Positions 25,001 through 39,600 are shown, counted from the stretch's first letter. The stretch is 64,000 nucleotides of DNA from Rotaria macrura (GCA_900239685.1 OENT01000383.1:60686-124685); one strand, 5' to 3'. Program-made: numbers and translations. Notes: a model not told the origin generated them from the sequence alone.

Positions 25001-28000
25001 TCTTATAAGAAAGACTACAGTTAATTTAAAAAACATATGAGATACAACCTCAATTTTTGATTACTCGTAATCAATACCATTCTTTCAGTCGAAATAAATG
25101 TTCGACTGTGTGCATCATCTCTTGTTTATGACAACTTTATCACAGACAGACCCAATCGCTCTAAAATCTATATTGAAACTTGGATCGATATCTATAGTCA
25201 TACAAGATTTGAACAAAATTTTATTACGTATCATCTATAAACTAATACGAATAAAAAAAGGCTATATAATAAGTATTAAAAATATTTTGACATGTACCGT
25301 ATATGTCAATGGTTTCGTCTGACTAACTTTATTTTTTTTTCATTATTAATTGATATTGAAATTGAACTAATAATGTTTATTTTTGAATCAGATTTAGGCA
25401 GAGATAAACATTTTTCGAACTACAGAATTTATCACGCTGTTTGTTCAAAAACAGAATTCCATAACATTTAATAAGTAATATTTTTAATAGAGTTCTGTGA
25501 GATAAATTGTTCAAAGTTTTCATACGAGCCGCATGCATCTAACTCTCGATAGATTTTAATCGAAGTGTCTCAATATAGATCATCAATTTATGGTTTTTTT
25601 TTCTGAATAGGGAATTACGGCCTATGGGTAAAACATTAAATATAAATGCACACACGCCATCCGTTGATTCGATACGTGAATTAGCAATAAATTGTGCAGG
25701 AACTAAAGTAACAATTTTAACATCCCAGGTAAAAAAAGAACTATATAAACAGAGAGACACAAATAGTCAAAAAAAAATATTAATTAATTTTATTTCATAG
25801 ACAAATCTAAATCCTAGCAGTCGATTGTATACATGGGATGTCGAAAAAGACAATGTGACATGTTTTGATTTCGGTTCAGAAAAATTACCTGGCACTGAAT
25901 ATGGTCGTGTTCGACAAAAAGACAATAATGCAAAAAATGCAGCACAATATCGTCGCTATCCGACAAATATTCAATGGGATCCGGAAGATTCTCGTTTAAT
26001 GGCAGTAGAAATTTTCTTATTTCAACAAAAGTTTGATTTAAGTGCATCGTTAAATGGTGACGATCGAACCTATGACATACTTTTAACAAGTCGAGGTGCC
26101 GGAGACGGTGATACGAGTGCCGCAGCAACAGTTACTGCACGAGAATTAGCCACAGTCAATCAAGAAGATACGGTAAACGACATTGGACAGAATAGATTTT
26201 TAAATAAATTATTCTTTAGAAGAAATCGCTTGGTAGAAAGTTTCATTTTGGTTCTTCACTTTTAAAGTATTAATTGAAAAGAAAAAGAAATTTCTTCTTT
26301 TGAATGTTCTATTTTTCATAACACTTGTGTTTAATTAGAAAGAATGCAGAATCACCTGAAATCGTATGTCACTTATAGAACATGAATCTTTTTCTTTTTG
26401 CTAAAATCTATGCTCGCATCTGATGAAAAACTACAATCTTGTGATTTTGATTTTAAAGATTTGATTGAACAATACCATTGATAAAGTACTTTATAATTCA
26501 TTTTTCCGTACTGAATGTTAAAAGAAAATGATAAATTGTGAAATTTTTCTCTAATTTCAGGCTGCGTCTTTGATTGTCAGTATGTTTTGCACGGTGGACA
26601 ATCAAATATTTCCAAAAGATATATTCCCACGTAGTGAATCCTATCGTCAAATGATCGCCATTAAAATTCCATTTTATTTCTTTGTTACACGAGTAAAATT
26701 TAACTATTTTCGCATAGATTGTTGAACAGAAAAGAAACAAATTGTTTTTCTCCAATAGGATAAACATTCCGACGCAGATCGACATAGAATTAAATCCAAT
26801 CCAACATTGCAAACATCAAAAACTGATGCACCAGATACAATCGATGAAAATTGTTCAATAAAAAATTCACGCATTCGAATTCAATTACCTAAACTTGATA
26901 CATTAGATAGTAGTGGTCTCATTCCTCAAACACATAGCAACGATCAACGTCTGAATGGTTTCCTTTCGGATTCAGAACTCAGTGGTAACAAAAACGAAAT
27001 CTAAAAGTCACTAGATAGTTCAATTTTTTCGAAAAATGATTTTCTACTATTCTAGATAGTGTTGTCTATTCCGATTATCTTACAGGGAAAACGATGGCAG
27101 ATTTTATTGGTATCAATGGTCTTGAAAAAAATATAATTGAAGCAATCATGAATTTTAGTTATAATTTAACATTAGGCGATCTTGATGCAGCCTTTAAAGC
27201 TATAAAAATAATAAAAAAGTAAGAGGAAATAAAAATTCTCTTGTTTTCCTTTCGAATCCTTTCATCGTATGTAATTATTTAGAGAAAGCGTCTGGGAAAA
27301 TCTAGCTCGTATGTGTGTCTTAAATCGACGTGCAGATGTAGCAAAAATTTGCCTCGGTAAAATGGGTTTATTTCGTGGTGCACGAGCCTTACGTGCCATC
27401 GATCAAGACAATCCTGATACGAAAATAGCTATATTAGCTATACATCTCAATATGAAAGTAGGCTTTAGAGAGAAATTTCTTGTTGATACTATAAAACATT
27501 CTCTTGTTCCATTTATACAAGGAAGAAGCAGAAAAGATTTTACTTCAATCAAAGCAATACGATCTTCTAAATCAATTATATCAATCGACTAATGAATGGG
27601 AAAAAGCTATTGAAATATCAACACATTACGATCGAATACATTTACGCAATACCTATTATAATTATGCTAAATCTCTTGAACAAAATAATCAGTTAGAAAA
27701 AGCAATCGAATTGTAAATAGATGAATTGTTATGTTATATTTAACTGGCAAGAGAGATTGTATTCCAACGTGTAAATTTCCGTTTGAGTTGGCGTACAGTA
27801 TGCCAAGAGATCTGAATGAAACTAGAAGATTTATTTTAAAGACTTATAGTGTACAAAAACTATGGAAATCGAGCTCTAGTTGTTTCCATGTATTTTCAAT
27901 TCATATGATGATATGGAGTAAAATTATTAACTAAAAACAACTGTCGAAAGCTTAACAAATTAGTATTCTATTCAGTTGAAATTTTCAATGAACACTGGAA

Positions 28001-31000
28001 GTAATGCGAGATATAAGTTACATGGGTTGAGTTTCTTGAAGTCCAAATACCTCTACACGGCTTTTTATGTCAAACCAAAACTTGACGTGTCGAAAACTCG
28101 ACAACTCGATTATAGCTGAATTTCAAAGATTTATGGACACAAATTCTTTGTGAGCTCCTCTGAAAGTCGATTTAGATCAACTTGTGAATATTAACGGAAT
28201 GTTGCATTGCCGGAGCTTTTCACAAGAAAAACATATATTTTATTTGCTTATTTCTAATATTTTCTTCATAGTTATGAAAAATCAGGAACACAAACAACAG
28301 AAGTACGACGAATGTTTCTCGAACGGAAAGATATCGCCGGCTACAAAGCATATACAGCAAAACAAAACGATCCGTAATAGTTTCTTTTCTTGCTTTTTAT
28401 TTTGTTCAATTAAAGTTTATTGAATGTAAAAATTTCATTAGAAAACTATTCCGTTGGTGGGGTCGATATTTTGAAAGTCGAGGTAAAATGGAAGATGCTC
28501 TTGGATGTTACAGAAAAGCAGATGATAATCTATCATTATGCCGATTGCTTTGTGAACAAGATCAACCAACTAAGGTATCATTGTTTTCGTATTCGCTCAG
28601 ATTATTTTTCACTGGTTACAATTTCAAAAAACAAATATTTTAGGCTATTGAATTATGTTCAGATACGGGAAATAAAGCTGCTTGTTATCATATGGCACGA
28701 TATTTTGAAAAGAAAGGAGAATATAAGCAAGCAATATCTTACTTTCAACAAGCATCGGCTATTAGTAATGCTATGCGACTTTGTCGGGTATGAAATTTTC
28801 AGATGATTCGGTTTCTTTTTCTTATTGAGCTTTCTTCTATCGACTAAATGGAAACAAAACTTGTATGGTATATAACTATATGTTAGTCTAACATATTCAT
28901 TGAGCAGTATGGATATGCAGACAGAGTAGATGTTTTTAGGCATAGTACGATTCTAAGATAAGGTTTTTTGTCTCTTGGTTCGAGATATAGTTTTGGTAAA
29001 TAATAAACTTTGACACGATATAAAGATAAGTATTTTTTTATAAAATTCAATCGTATTACATCCGAACAAGGTTTTCAATACTTATAGTCAGATTCATATA
29101 CTTGTCATGAAATTGTCAAATATATTCTTTAAGTTTGATGCAGTTGCTTTATGTTCTTGTAGTCGTAGCCTTTCCAGTGATAGGAACAATGATGGAAGTT
29201 CATTTCTGATCTCTATACTTTTCACGAAGATTTATCTCGGAGAGCAGTTTAGTAATTAGTGACGATTCTTTGCAGCCATGAAAATATCAGACATTTTTTA
29301 TTTACAGTCATTTTTATCATGATAATATATATTTTTTCGACGAATTCAATAATTATAGACTGTGTCCATTTCTATAGGACCATCATTTAGATGAATATTT
29401 GGCTAATATTGCTGTTCAAGGTACACCAGATGATATGCTTGAAGCAGCGCGATACTTTCAAACATTACCTATGCAAGAAGATCGTGCTATCCTACTCTAT
29501 CATAAAGTAAATCGTTCGTCGAAGATCATAAAACGATATATAATGTAATTTACCTGTTTTTGTGATTACTTAAGGCTGGATTAACTTCGAAAGCAATCGA
29601 TTTGGCATTTAAACACGAACGATATTCAGCATTAGCACAAATTGCCGATAGGTTTGTTATGTGAAAAAAAATAAAATCTACGAACATTAACATTTATCTG
29701 TTAATTCAAATTAGTGTTGGTAAAAATGTTGATCCAACACAAGTAACTCGTATGGCAGATTATTTCATGCAGTTGAAACAATTTGACAAAGCTGTTGATT
29801 TACTTGCTGCTATTGATCGAGTTTGTAGTTATTTATTTTATGCTTCAATAATTCTTTTCTATTTCTTATCAATAAATATACATGAATAGGTTGATGAAGC
29901 AGCAGACTTGGCTATTCGAAATGAAATTCCATTAACAGAAGAATTACTTGAACGATTAAGTCCTGCAAGACGTAAGTTTTTTTTTTGCTATCATACATTC
30001 ATATTTATTCACATTACTTGAGATACATGTGTTATATATCCATTGTTTGTAGCTAATAACGAAGAAGACATGCCTAAATATCAAACTATTTGTGAGAAAT
30101 TAGGTGATTTAGCTGTTAGTCAAGGAGCGTATGCTGGTGCAGCGAAAAAATATCTCGATGCTGGCAATAAGATAAAAGTGTGTTATTAATTGTTTTAAAT
30201 AATCTTCAAAATCATAAACTTATGTCAACAATATTTTTATTTTTGTAGTCAATGCGTGCATTAATACATTCTGGTGATGTTGAACGTATTACTATGTTTG
30301 CTAATGTAGCACGCAATCGTGAAGTTTATTTATTGGCTGCTGATTATTTGAAAACATTGGATTGGAAAAAATATCCAGATGCATTGCAAAATATTATGAA
30401 CTTTTATAAAAAAGCAAGAGCCTATGAAAAACTTGCTCAATTTTATGATATGTGTGCACAAGTATGAGTCGAAATTCGTCTAAAATAACATATAAAAAAA
30501 TAAAACATTGTCGAGTTTTTAATTGATCTATTTAGATTGAAATTGAAGAATACAGAGATTATAATAAAGCATTAGGTAAGCAATATTTATATGCATTCAT
30601 TTACTCATAACATCTATGCATTTATTTATTCAGAGGCATTAATGGAAGCATATAAAACATTGAGAGACAATGGAGAAAACACATTTACCAAAGATGAAAC
30701 ATTACAAGAACTTGAACTCAAATGTCGAAATATAAAACGTTTTATTGATGCTAAAGAGTAAGAATATGAATCTAATGTATAATATTAATTAGGAAGTAAT
30801 AACGAGATTCGCAACTATCGTACTTATCCACTAATATATGTATCATAGGTTTCAAGAGTGCATCAACCCAAAATAAGTCGCTGAAATTTTGAGATAAGAG
30901 TTAGATTGAAATTTTTGTCGTTGCAACATTGGCATTCTATATAGCACTATTGTTGTCGATAGGAAAATTAAAATCGGTACCGTGAAATTATAGATAGATT

Positions 31001-32069
31001 TTAAAGTAAGATTAGATTAGGAACAAAATTACGGATGCGTATCTAGGTTCGATAGTTGGAAAGTCAGTATTGCACGACACAGCTAATTAGAAAATATTAG
31101 AACTCCACATTTATGAAGAGCCTGATGAAAATCGTACTGAAAAATTTCCTTTAAATCTGACATCTTATGGAATAGTTCATTATTCTTTTTTCATATAATT
31201 GCTTCATAATTTAAATTTAGCGAAACAAAATCTTTGATTCAAAACTAAACTTAAAACGAATCAGCATTATTTTCTTTTCAGAACTCAGCGATTTCATGCA
31301 TTGTATGAATATCAGTTTACAATTGCTACTTTAAACATTCCAGAGAGAGAGATATAGTTCTTCTGTGTCTATTTTAATCATCGATCAGACATCTAAAACC
31401 GTTCATTTGAATGAGAAAATCTATATCAGAAATAATAGAAATAAGTACAAGAATTGAATTTTTGAAGTTTTCCATAATTGTAGATTGTTATTGTCTGAGA
31501 ATTTTTTGGTTAGTGATAATAAAGTTGATTTCGATTATTTTTAGTCGATACTACAATGAACCAGAAGCAGGTGCACGTGAATTGGCTAGTTTATTAACAG
31601 ATCAAAAAATATTTACTGGTGTTCATCCAGGTGATCTTTATGGAATGTTAATTGATCACTTTGGACGACAAGAAAAATATAAACAAGTAAAATTAAGCCG
31701 TACTGTTTTCATTGCATTGAACATCATTGCCTTTTTTCTCAATAGGCGAGCATGCTAATCGATGAATTACAAGAACATATTCCTGAACGTTACTTTTCTC
31801 ACTATGTTAATGCAAATTTACTTTCCGCTATCTATGCCGCAACTGGACGTAAAATGGGTCGGGCAGATCAACCAACGGACAGTATGACGTTTAATACTGA
31901 TGAACCTAATGACAACAATGAAGACAAAATAGTAAGTGACAATTATGAAAATGATCAGCAACGGCGACAACAACATCAACAGCAGCAGCGCCGAGAACCA
32001 TTAGGAAAAAGTCATTTGTATGCAGAAGAAATCGACGACAATATCGATTATGGATCTGTTGATGACTGA
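22044..32069 (+). CDS. IFT140: IFT140, intraflagellar transport complex A subunit, 32 exons
   Basis: Core subunit of IFT-A, which drives retrograde transport in cilia and carries membrane receptors in. Exons: 22044-22193, 22257-22353, 22410-22531, 23178-23314, 23380-23686, 23742-23937, 24001-24143, 24194-24286, 24344-24454, 24509-24608, 24676-24767, 24833-24960, 25611-25728, 25801-26172, 26561-26692, 26759-26984, 27056-27218, 27283-27457, 27522-27712, 28272-28373, 28442-28574, 28644-28787, 29378-29506, 29575-29651, 29715-29820, 29890-29971, 30053-30177, 30249-30461, 30536-30575, 30634-30757, 31545-31686, 31746-32069. Every junction keeps phase; 4794 nt, 1597 aa (human about 1460). The N-terminal half is two WD40-type propellers; the C-terminal half is TPR-like helices with tight matches to IFT140: VWENLARMCVLNRRADVAK, GLFRGARALRAI, RWWGRYFESRGKMEDAL, KYLDAGNKIKSMRALIHSGD, FYDMCAQIEIEEYRDYNKA. 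The tail is Gln-rich and acidic. Most introns are 45-70 bp; six exceed 500 bp. AATAAA lies at about 32165-32170. Confidence 0.97.
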
Positions 32070-33934
32070 AAGCAAAACCTTTTTTTGTACAGTATTGTTT
32101 TTGTGTGGGAAAAGTAAGCCTTTATGAAAGAAAACGAAATCTATACACTGCTTGTTACTTTGGAAAATAAAACCATAAAACGACTTCGATCGGTTAACAC
32201 AGTTCTTGATATGAAATCGTTGTCGAATATATAAACGAAATGTTGTCTATATCATGCATGAACACGACTTATCTTTATCCGTACTTCGTGCATATCCATA
32301 CACTAATTTCCATATTTTTCATCTAAATAAAATTTTCATTTGCTCCTAAAATCAAGATGGCGATGTCTTGACTATGTGTCTACCAGTGGAAAGTAGCGTT
32401 CTGTCCAAGATCTTTTAAATTCAATGATGAAACGACATCTCATATCATGTCTATCGATGTTAAATACCTTTATGTCAATTAGTAAAACTCGTGATAATGA
32501 TTGTGCTTCTGTAAAGGGTTCCTTTTGATTGGCTGCATGTTGAGATTCAGTTTCCTTCGCATTCGAAATTTTCCGACCACTTATACTGTAACAAGCAATA
32601 AAAATTTACTAAATAATTATAAAGAGAAGCCACTCGATAGACATTTTTCGTGAATATTTGAATCTAAGGATCATTAGTTCTTACTGCTTGATAGTAATAT
32701 TTTGAGTTCGTCAAAAGAAAATGCGTTCTATACATCTCTTGGCCTCTCTATTATTTCCTATGCAATTACTGTCAAACGTTTTGATGCAATGAAATGATAT
32801 TTTAATAGATAAGACAGATAATTGAAATATGGTTACTATGTAAGTCTAAACATTATCTTAAATATATAAACATACAATGGAGCTCAGGTGAATAGAAGAA
32901 AAAAACAATACGATTTCTTAATATTTACCAACGATGGAACCCATTCGCATTTTTACCCAACAGAAGCAAAAACGTCTCTAACACCTCTAACTGAGTCGAG
33001 CGTAACCGGTCGAAGTCTTGAAAATTTCTAACCGAATCGAACCGAACTAAAGAAAATCTCTAGCCTAACCGGCAGTACGTATCAAATTTTTTCATCGAAC
33101 GGGGCTAAACAAAGCGATGTTTCTCTTATATTAATTAGGGTATTAATGATTTATACAGAAGGAACAATAACTAAAACAATACCAACTGAGAGCAATAAAT
33201 ATTTAGAGAAAACAAACCACAATGGTTTCTTCATTGAAATCTTGTACTGTATTATAACTCCTTTAACTTTCAAAACAAATTAAAAAAATATGTGAGATAA
33301 CATATGAGTTACAAGCAACACGTAATCATTTTACGATTATACTTGTTTCTTTTTATATCACATTGAAAATGTCTATCAGCCTCACATTAAAAGATTATAT
33401 CGATTCTGTCTAGCTGAACTGAGCCGATTCCATCTTTGATATTTACAATATCAACAACTGAAGATTTGTACAATCTATTATGACACATGTACTATCAAGA
33501 GTTAGAATAATGAAAAATTTAGAATCTAAAAATTATTCTAACTCAGCACTAGAGACTTACAGTCATCTTTCCGTACTTGAAATGGATCCAATTAATAGTT
33601 TATTCAAGTAGATCGAAAAGCAATACTTCATACAATCACGATTTACATCATAGATAAAACACAGTGCAACAGAGCCATTGAAAATCGAAATATTCCATTC
33701 ATAAACATGTCCACGTAAACCATGCCGTCATTGTGTCCAGCAGTACGCACCGTAACAAAACATACGCCTTTACAATCAACATAAATATCACAAAATCTTT
33801 TTATGGAATAAAATAAATATAAACGATGGAATCCTCATAGACTTTTCAACTGTTTTTTCTTAAATAAATATAATCATTTCACTGTAGAAACCGAATCAGT
33901 TTATTTTCTGGTACTTTGTATAGTTAGTAAACGA
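32070..33934. other. convergent intergenic region between IFT140 and the first UBZ-like gene
   Basis: It contains the IFT140 3' UTR. A block at about 32990-33120 is richer in G and C and is built of CCGAA-like words (aaccgaatcgaaccgaacta), which looks like a decayed simple repeat. No coding exon was recognised. Confidence 0.45.
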
Positions 33935-34769
33935 TCAATAGTTATCGTCATCTATCATATGCTCCTCGACGTGTTTCTGACGATCACGTTGTTTCATATT
34001 GAAAGGAAATATCATAAAACAGATAGGACATTTAGCACTTGATTGGTCATCATCTATGATTTGAGTTTTCGATCTCCTCCCAGTTTCATTCGATTCATAA
34101 TTTTTCTGATTAGATTGTATTTGTGATATTGGTTCAGCACTAACAAGAGATTTTGTTACAAATTATTAAAAATGAGAAACATTAGAATGTGCATACACAC
34201 TTGATAGATTTCGAATCCAAAGCTGTTGAATTAGTTGATGTATTATTGCTCGCACTCACAGTGCTTTCTGTTGTCTTCTGATCAATTCTAAGAAGCCGTC
34301 TTCTTTGTTTGGCACTTAGTCCTGTATCACTGTTTGATTCTTCTATTGGTAATTGTTCATTTTGTTCTTCTATTCCTGATAATTTTGGAGAGTCTATTGA
34401 TTCTTCAAAAAATTCTATCGTGCCTAGATGAAACTTCAATTCTTGACATTTAGCACTTAACTGTTTTAACTGTTCTTGTTGTTGTTTGTTATAATTAGTA
34501 TCGACCTTTTGAAGATTTTCTATTTTTTTTCTATTTAAGCCCTCGCATACATTCTCGTAATTGATTTGAAGAAGATCTTTTTGTTTTTTTACATGCTGTT
34601 TAATGCGTTCTATCGAATTCTTGCGCCATTCGTCTAATTTCTTGATAATTGTTTGTCGTTCCTCTTCCAAAATTGTTGCATGTTGTCCGAAGATATTCGT
34701 AATTTGAGCCTTGTACTTGTTGTTCTTGGATACGTTAGCATGGGGCGAAGGTGTCGACTTATATGCCAT
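33935..34769 (-). CDS. coiled-coil protein with C-terminal UBZ1-like zinc finger, copy A
   Basis: Two minus-strand exons, 34201-34769 and 33935-34139, join in phase 2 (aa plus t); 774 nt, 257 aa. Residues about 25-140 are a charged helical coiled coil (EEERQTIIKKLDEWRKN, KKQKDLLQINYENV). A Ser/Gln-rich, low-complexity linker follows. The C-terminus carries CPICFMIFPFNMKQRD...HVEEH, that is C-x2-C-x15-H-x3-H. This spacing and the FP after the second Cys match the UBZ1 ubiquitin-binding fingers of TAX1BP1 and CALCOCO2. Ubiquitin binding and an adaptor role are inferred from the finger only. An upstream in-frame Met at 34883 exists; I chose 34769 because the paralogues start at the equivalent place. 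Function otherwise unknown. Confidence 0.82.
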
Positions 34770-35408
34770 CGAATGAAAGATGTGAAAAATATAACGAAAT
34801 TCGTTGTCTAGGTAGAACAAGTAGAAAAAATTGCCGAGCAATGCCGCTGAGTTGTTCGAAATGAAATCTTTCACTGCTTGCAACTTTAAAATGTTATTTA
34901 AAAAAGCTCATTCGATTGCATACAGAAAAAGTAGTCAAAAAAGCATTCAATTCTCTCAAATAATACGTTGACAAAGAATTATGTTTGCAGAAGAGAAATG
35001 AGAATAAAAATAGGAAGGTTTTTTCAGTCTTTCTATGCACGTGTTATGTGGTGGCTGCAACACAAAAGTGCCTTAAGCAGCTCGTGAATGACGAATCGAG
35101 TCTCAAGTCTTTTTTTTTCGGTAAGGTAGAATTTTTTTTATTAACATATATGAAGAAAATGATATATGAAAGAAATACTGTCAACATTAAGTTTTACAAA
35201 TAAAAAAGAAAAACGATTGTGCTGACAACCAATTAACATTTTTATCAAACGAAAACACATGATTAAAAGAAGAGAAAGTAATATTAAAATCGACTGACTC
35301 AAAATTCTCAATGATGTTTTATAAAATAAGTTTTATGAGAGCGACGCATATGTATGATATTAAAGTAGTCCTAATCATAAGAAGCTATCACAACCGAATA
35401 AGTGGACA
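34770..35408. other. spacer upstream of copy A
   Basis: AT-rich. The minus-strand frame of copy A stays open to 34883 and a short plus-strand frame lies at 34985-35203; neither shows similarity to anything I know. It should hold the copy A promoter. Confidence 0.4.
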
Positions 35409-35830
35409 ATGTCAAATCGACGTCATGAGATGAACTTATATTATCGAAAGAAATGTGTTCAACCTTATGATGAAAATCACCAAGATAATTTGATCGCTGG
35501 TGTATCGATAAAATTGAACGAAAATTTTCAAATAAAATCAAGAAATGAAGCTTGTCAAGTCGAGAAGAAAATGTTAAAAAATATGGCGATGAAAAAACGA
35601 AGTACATGAGTACAGTTGGAAAATGTGTTACAAAAAACTACTGCCGGATTTTACGTTGTACTCAAGTGAGTTCAACTGTAGAAGAAATAACTTTGAATTC
35701 TCTAAATTATTGTTGGAAGAAACATTATTCTGTATTAGCTGATTCTTTTATAAATGATTCTGTAAATAAAAATACTGAGATAGATATTATTCTTGGATTA
35801 ATTGAAATGAAAAATCTTGCTGAAAGTTGA
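35409..35830 (+). CDS. hypothetical protein: two overlapping open frames, unassigned
   Basis: Two frames overlap on the plus strand: 35409-35609 (starts MSNRRHEMNLYYRKKC) and 35552-35830 (ends IILGLIEMKNLAES). Base composition and the ordered charged/hydrophobic pattern look more coding-like than the flanks. They could be two exons joined across a small intron, one frame with a shift, or chance. I recognise no family. The second frame stops at 35828-35830, two bases before the stop codon of copy B on the other strand, so if it is a gene the two transcripts overlap at their 3' ends. Confidence 0.25.
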
Positions 35831-35832
35831 TA

Positions 35833-36670
35833 TCAATAATAGATATTGGTATCATTATCATCTGTTATGTGTTCATTAACATGTTGATGTCGATCAGCTC
35901 TTGTCATCTTCAATGGAAATATCATAAAACATATTGGACATTTTTCGCTAATACCATCGTCTTTCATAGTCTCATCAGTTTGAGAGTCATAGTTACTGTT
36001 GCCCGACCTATTATGAACATTCGAGTATGAGATCGTCGATGTTGCTTCACTATAAAAGAGCCAAAGTGTGCAACAAAGATATATTTTTGTATGCTAAGAG
36101 TTACTTTTTTCCGTTTGAACCCATTGATATTTCTTGGTTAGCGGATCTTGTTGGGATATTTTCATCGGTTTCCTTCATATGAGTACCTTCATCTTCTGAC
36201 TTTCTTTGACTGTTCTTATTTTGAAAATCGTGTACTTCGACTGTGTCCGCTTTCGCACTGTTTATCTGCTCATTTATAGTGACCACTTTGGGGCGAAGTT
36301 CGTTGCAGACGATTTGTTGAAGCTTTGCCATTCGAAATTCCAACGATTGACATTCAACGCAAAGTTGTTTAAAAGGTTCCTTCTCTTTTCTGTCATGATA
36401 AGTTTTTGCAGCGTCAAGATTTTCATTACGTTTTTTATCAAAAATACTTTTTTCATAATCGTAATCAGCTCTTAGAATACGAATTTGATCATTCGCATAA
36501 AGTCTAATTGCTTGAATGCTTTGCGCACTCCAGTTATTGATTTTCTCAATATCTCCATCTAGCTGTTGTTTTAGTCTTTCCCAATGTTGATAGAATATCT
36601 CACGAATTTTGTTTTCTTCTGTACTACTGGTAAGAGCACGTCGACAAGGCTCATCGGAGAAACTGCTCAT
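35833..36670 (-). CDS. coiled-coil protein with C-terminal UBZ1-like zinc finger, copy B
   Basis: Minus-strand exons 36105-36670 and 35833-36049, joined in phase 2; 783 nt, 260 aa. Exon 1 starts MSSFSDEP and has the family core EIREIFYQHWERLKQQL, then a long charged coiled coil (DYDYEKSIFDKKRNENLDAA) and a Cys-containing segment (KQLCVECQSLEFRMAKLQ). Exon 2 carries CPICFMIFPLKM...HVNEH with the C-x2-C-x15-H-x3-H spacing. The open frame continues upstream to 36958, but the start at 36670 matches copy C. Function unknown; a ubiquitin-reading adaptor is an inference from the zinc finger. Confidence 0.85.
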
Positions 36671-39600
36671 AGCCAAATAAATATCTACAACATCATGCAT
36701 ACGATATATTACAACTATAGTAGAGAATATTGTGTAAAACAGGACGAAAACAAATATCTCTTCTTCGTGCAGTGTGCACATGTTTTTAACACACTCGCTT
36801 TTTGTTAGTGCGTCTTTACATATGATATAAGCAAAGAAAAATAAACCGTCGACAAACATCGGAAAAAAGAAACCAAAAAAATGTGGACTGTGTAAGCAGT
36901 GATTGACCGAAATCAAATTTTTGACGAATATAAAATGCTTTTGACAAGATCTTCTCATCCTTTATGTTACGGATTAATCACACATGATGTCACAAATAAA
37001 GAGAAAGTAGTATTAAAAATCTGTTGACGCCGTTTCCTAGCAGAATCTTATTAACTGTCTGTACTTGCACGAAGATGATTAAAAGACTCGGTTGTTTTGT
37101 ACAAATATCAAAATGAACAATCAAAAGTGCATATTTGGGAAATCATCTAATTTTGTTTTGAAAAGTAATGCAGCGTCCTCCATATTATGAGCAAGAAATA
37201 ATACGTCGACGATGCAAACATATAATACAGAACAGCAAAGATGATACTGTTGACTGTTCGATCCCCAAAAGTACATCTATGACTCCTTCACTAATGACTG
37301 AAGCATAAGATTGTTGTTGAATATTCGTTATTGTATATGACTTTATGGAGTTTCATTCAATAATACATATCTGTACTATTTTATGTAGTAAGATGAAATT
37401 AAAATCTTTAGTATAAACAATAGTTGATTGGATAGTCTTGCTCATCCATGATATCGGTGTGCGAACAGTATCAGTTTTAATAATGTTATGGAAGAGTCAA
37501 CACAGGATTTAAATTGTAGATTGCCTTCATATTAAAATTCTCTGTACGAATATTTATGATCAATCTTTATTTTATACTTAAAGGATATGAATAAAATGGT
37601 TTCGGAATCGATTCTATTACTTTTCTGTTCAGATTCATATATTTTGTTACGATATAAGAATTGTATCAAATGTTATATTGCTATGTATCCCTCGTACGCT
37701 TAAAGTTTGTTGAAAGATTACTGAGTAACAACATTTGTCCAAATGAAACTTTGCCATAGTTTCCATTTACTTGTCTTCAATTAAGTTACAAGTTTCGACA
37801 GCGAGATCATTCATTCAATCGTATTTAACTATGTTCCCACAGTGAATTTTGTACAATATCTAACGAATTTTCTAAAGATTAGAAAAATATTTCTTTTATC
37901 TACTTCGTTTTACTCGCATAAGAAAAGTGAGTATCGCATGTAATTTGCTGCCAATTTTTATTTTCAGCAGATTCATATGACTAAACATCACGTTATTTCA
38001 TGATATTATTCTTTAGGTCTCTATTAAACTAGTTTTTCTACTTCAATAAACTACATCTCTATTAGTAGTTCACTGACTGCTCGAAAGTACTTAGCCATTG
38101 GAAATTATTATGATAGTTTCTCTTTAATTCGAACCATATTCTAAAGATTTTCCAATAGATTTTACTATCATATGTGTTAAAATTGAATGTTCTGTATCGT
38201 TTCGTTTTTAACTCAAATTTTGAAAGAACAATCATAGAGATCTGCGATGTCCATGCATGCTACAATAGAAAAGATTACCACACAACGAAATCTATACAAC
38301 TGTGATTACTCAAACATTGATCTATTAGGTGAATGCTCATTGAAGATTTTTGAGCCTAACACGTTGTAGACCGGATTGTTTTGGATTGACACTTGTATAG
38401 AAACGAGCACTAGAAAATATGCGCTTCTTTCGACTTAGCCAGAGTCAACATTTTGGATCTGTTCATTTCAACAGCTCGAGACCATCGAAAAACATGTGAT
38501 TTTCATTTTTCTTGGTTAAGCTCGCTGTTTGAATTCGAATAATTTTCATGTATGAAAAAGTCCTTTGAATCGAAGAAATCAGTTTCCTAAAAGAAACAAA
38601 CTCCAAGAGTTAGTGAGTGAAGTCAATCAAAAGCATCACTGTAAGTGTCTTTGAATGGTTTCTCACAAAAAATATAAATTTTTTGATGACAACATTCCAA
38701 ATCACATTTTTTTCTACTATCTAGAATATTCGACAAAATATTAATATGTTCGCGTGGTTTGCCGATTTTTAATGTCTCGTCATTGTTCACTATTAATGAT
38801 ACGATTTGAAACAATAAAATCATAAGATTGAAATGGATCTAACGGATTCCGTTGAGTAGACAGTCAACGATTTACTAGAATTTTGCTAGTGCCTTGGAAA
38901 ATCTGATGAATAATAGAAGTTTCAGAAGTTTTTAAGTAGTATGAAAACTCATCGATCTTATATTCGACTGAAGTTTCTATCTATTCTACTATAGTATTCA
39001 ATCTAATTTTGACTAAATAACTAGAAAACTCCAAGTTGATAAAATTCTACTCAGACGGCAAATGAAGTCTATGGCTATCGTTGAATGACCTCAAAGGACG
39101 ACTTTTTCAAAACAATATACAATGTTTTTCTGACATACTGGGTATACATGATTTAAAAGTTAAAATTTGTTTTATGAACTATCCCTTCGTTGGATCAACT
39201 TGATATGTAATACGATAGTACTATAATCGAAAGAGATGAACAAACGATCCTAATTAGAACTTATCTATTTCATACGCATATTAATATTAAAATGTCAATT
39301 TTTCTTCAAAGATTTTCTTATTCGATGTGTATGGATTTTTCTTCAATAGACTAAAATAATTCGACAAGATTCCTGTTGTTATATTATGCAAGGCCATTTG
39401 GTAAAAATAACAAAAATTAACAATCCTGAACTAGAAAGAAGAGAAAATCCTACAGTTATGAAGAGTATAGGTCACAAATATGGTGACATGAAACCTTGTA
39501 TCTTATATTTGGTGACAAGCCAACAGCTATACCAGTATATGATATATACATGGCTATTTCGATACTTTCATTGACTACTGAATGATTTCGATTGCCACAT

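Noticed and set aside
28659-28943. 94-codon minus-strand frame
   Set aside because: Antisense to IFT140 exon 22 and its intron.
32990-33120. CCGAA-rich block as a possible regulatory array
   Set aside because: The words are irregular and unevenly spaced; it looks like a decayed simple repeat.
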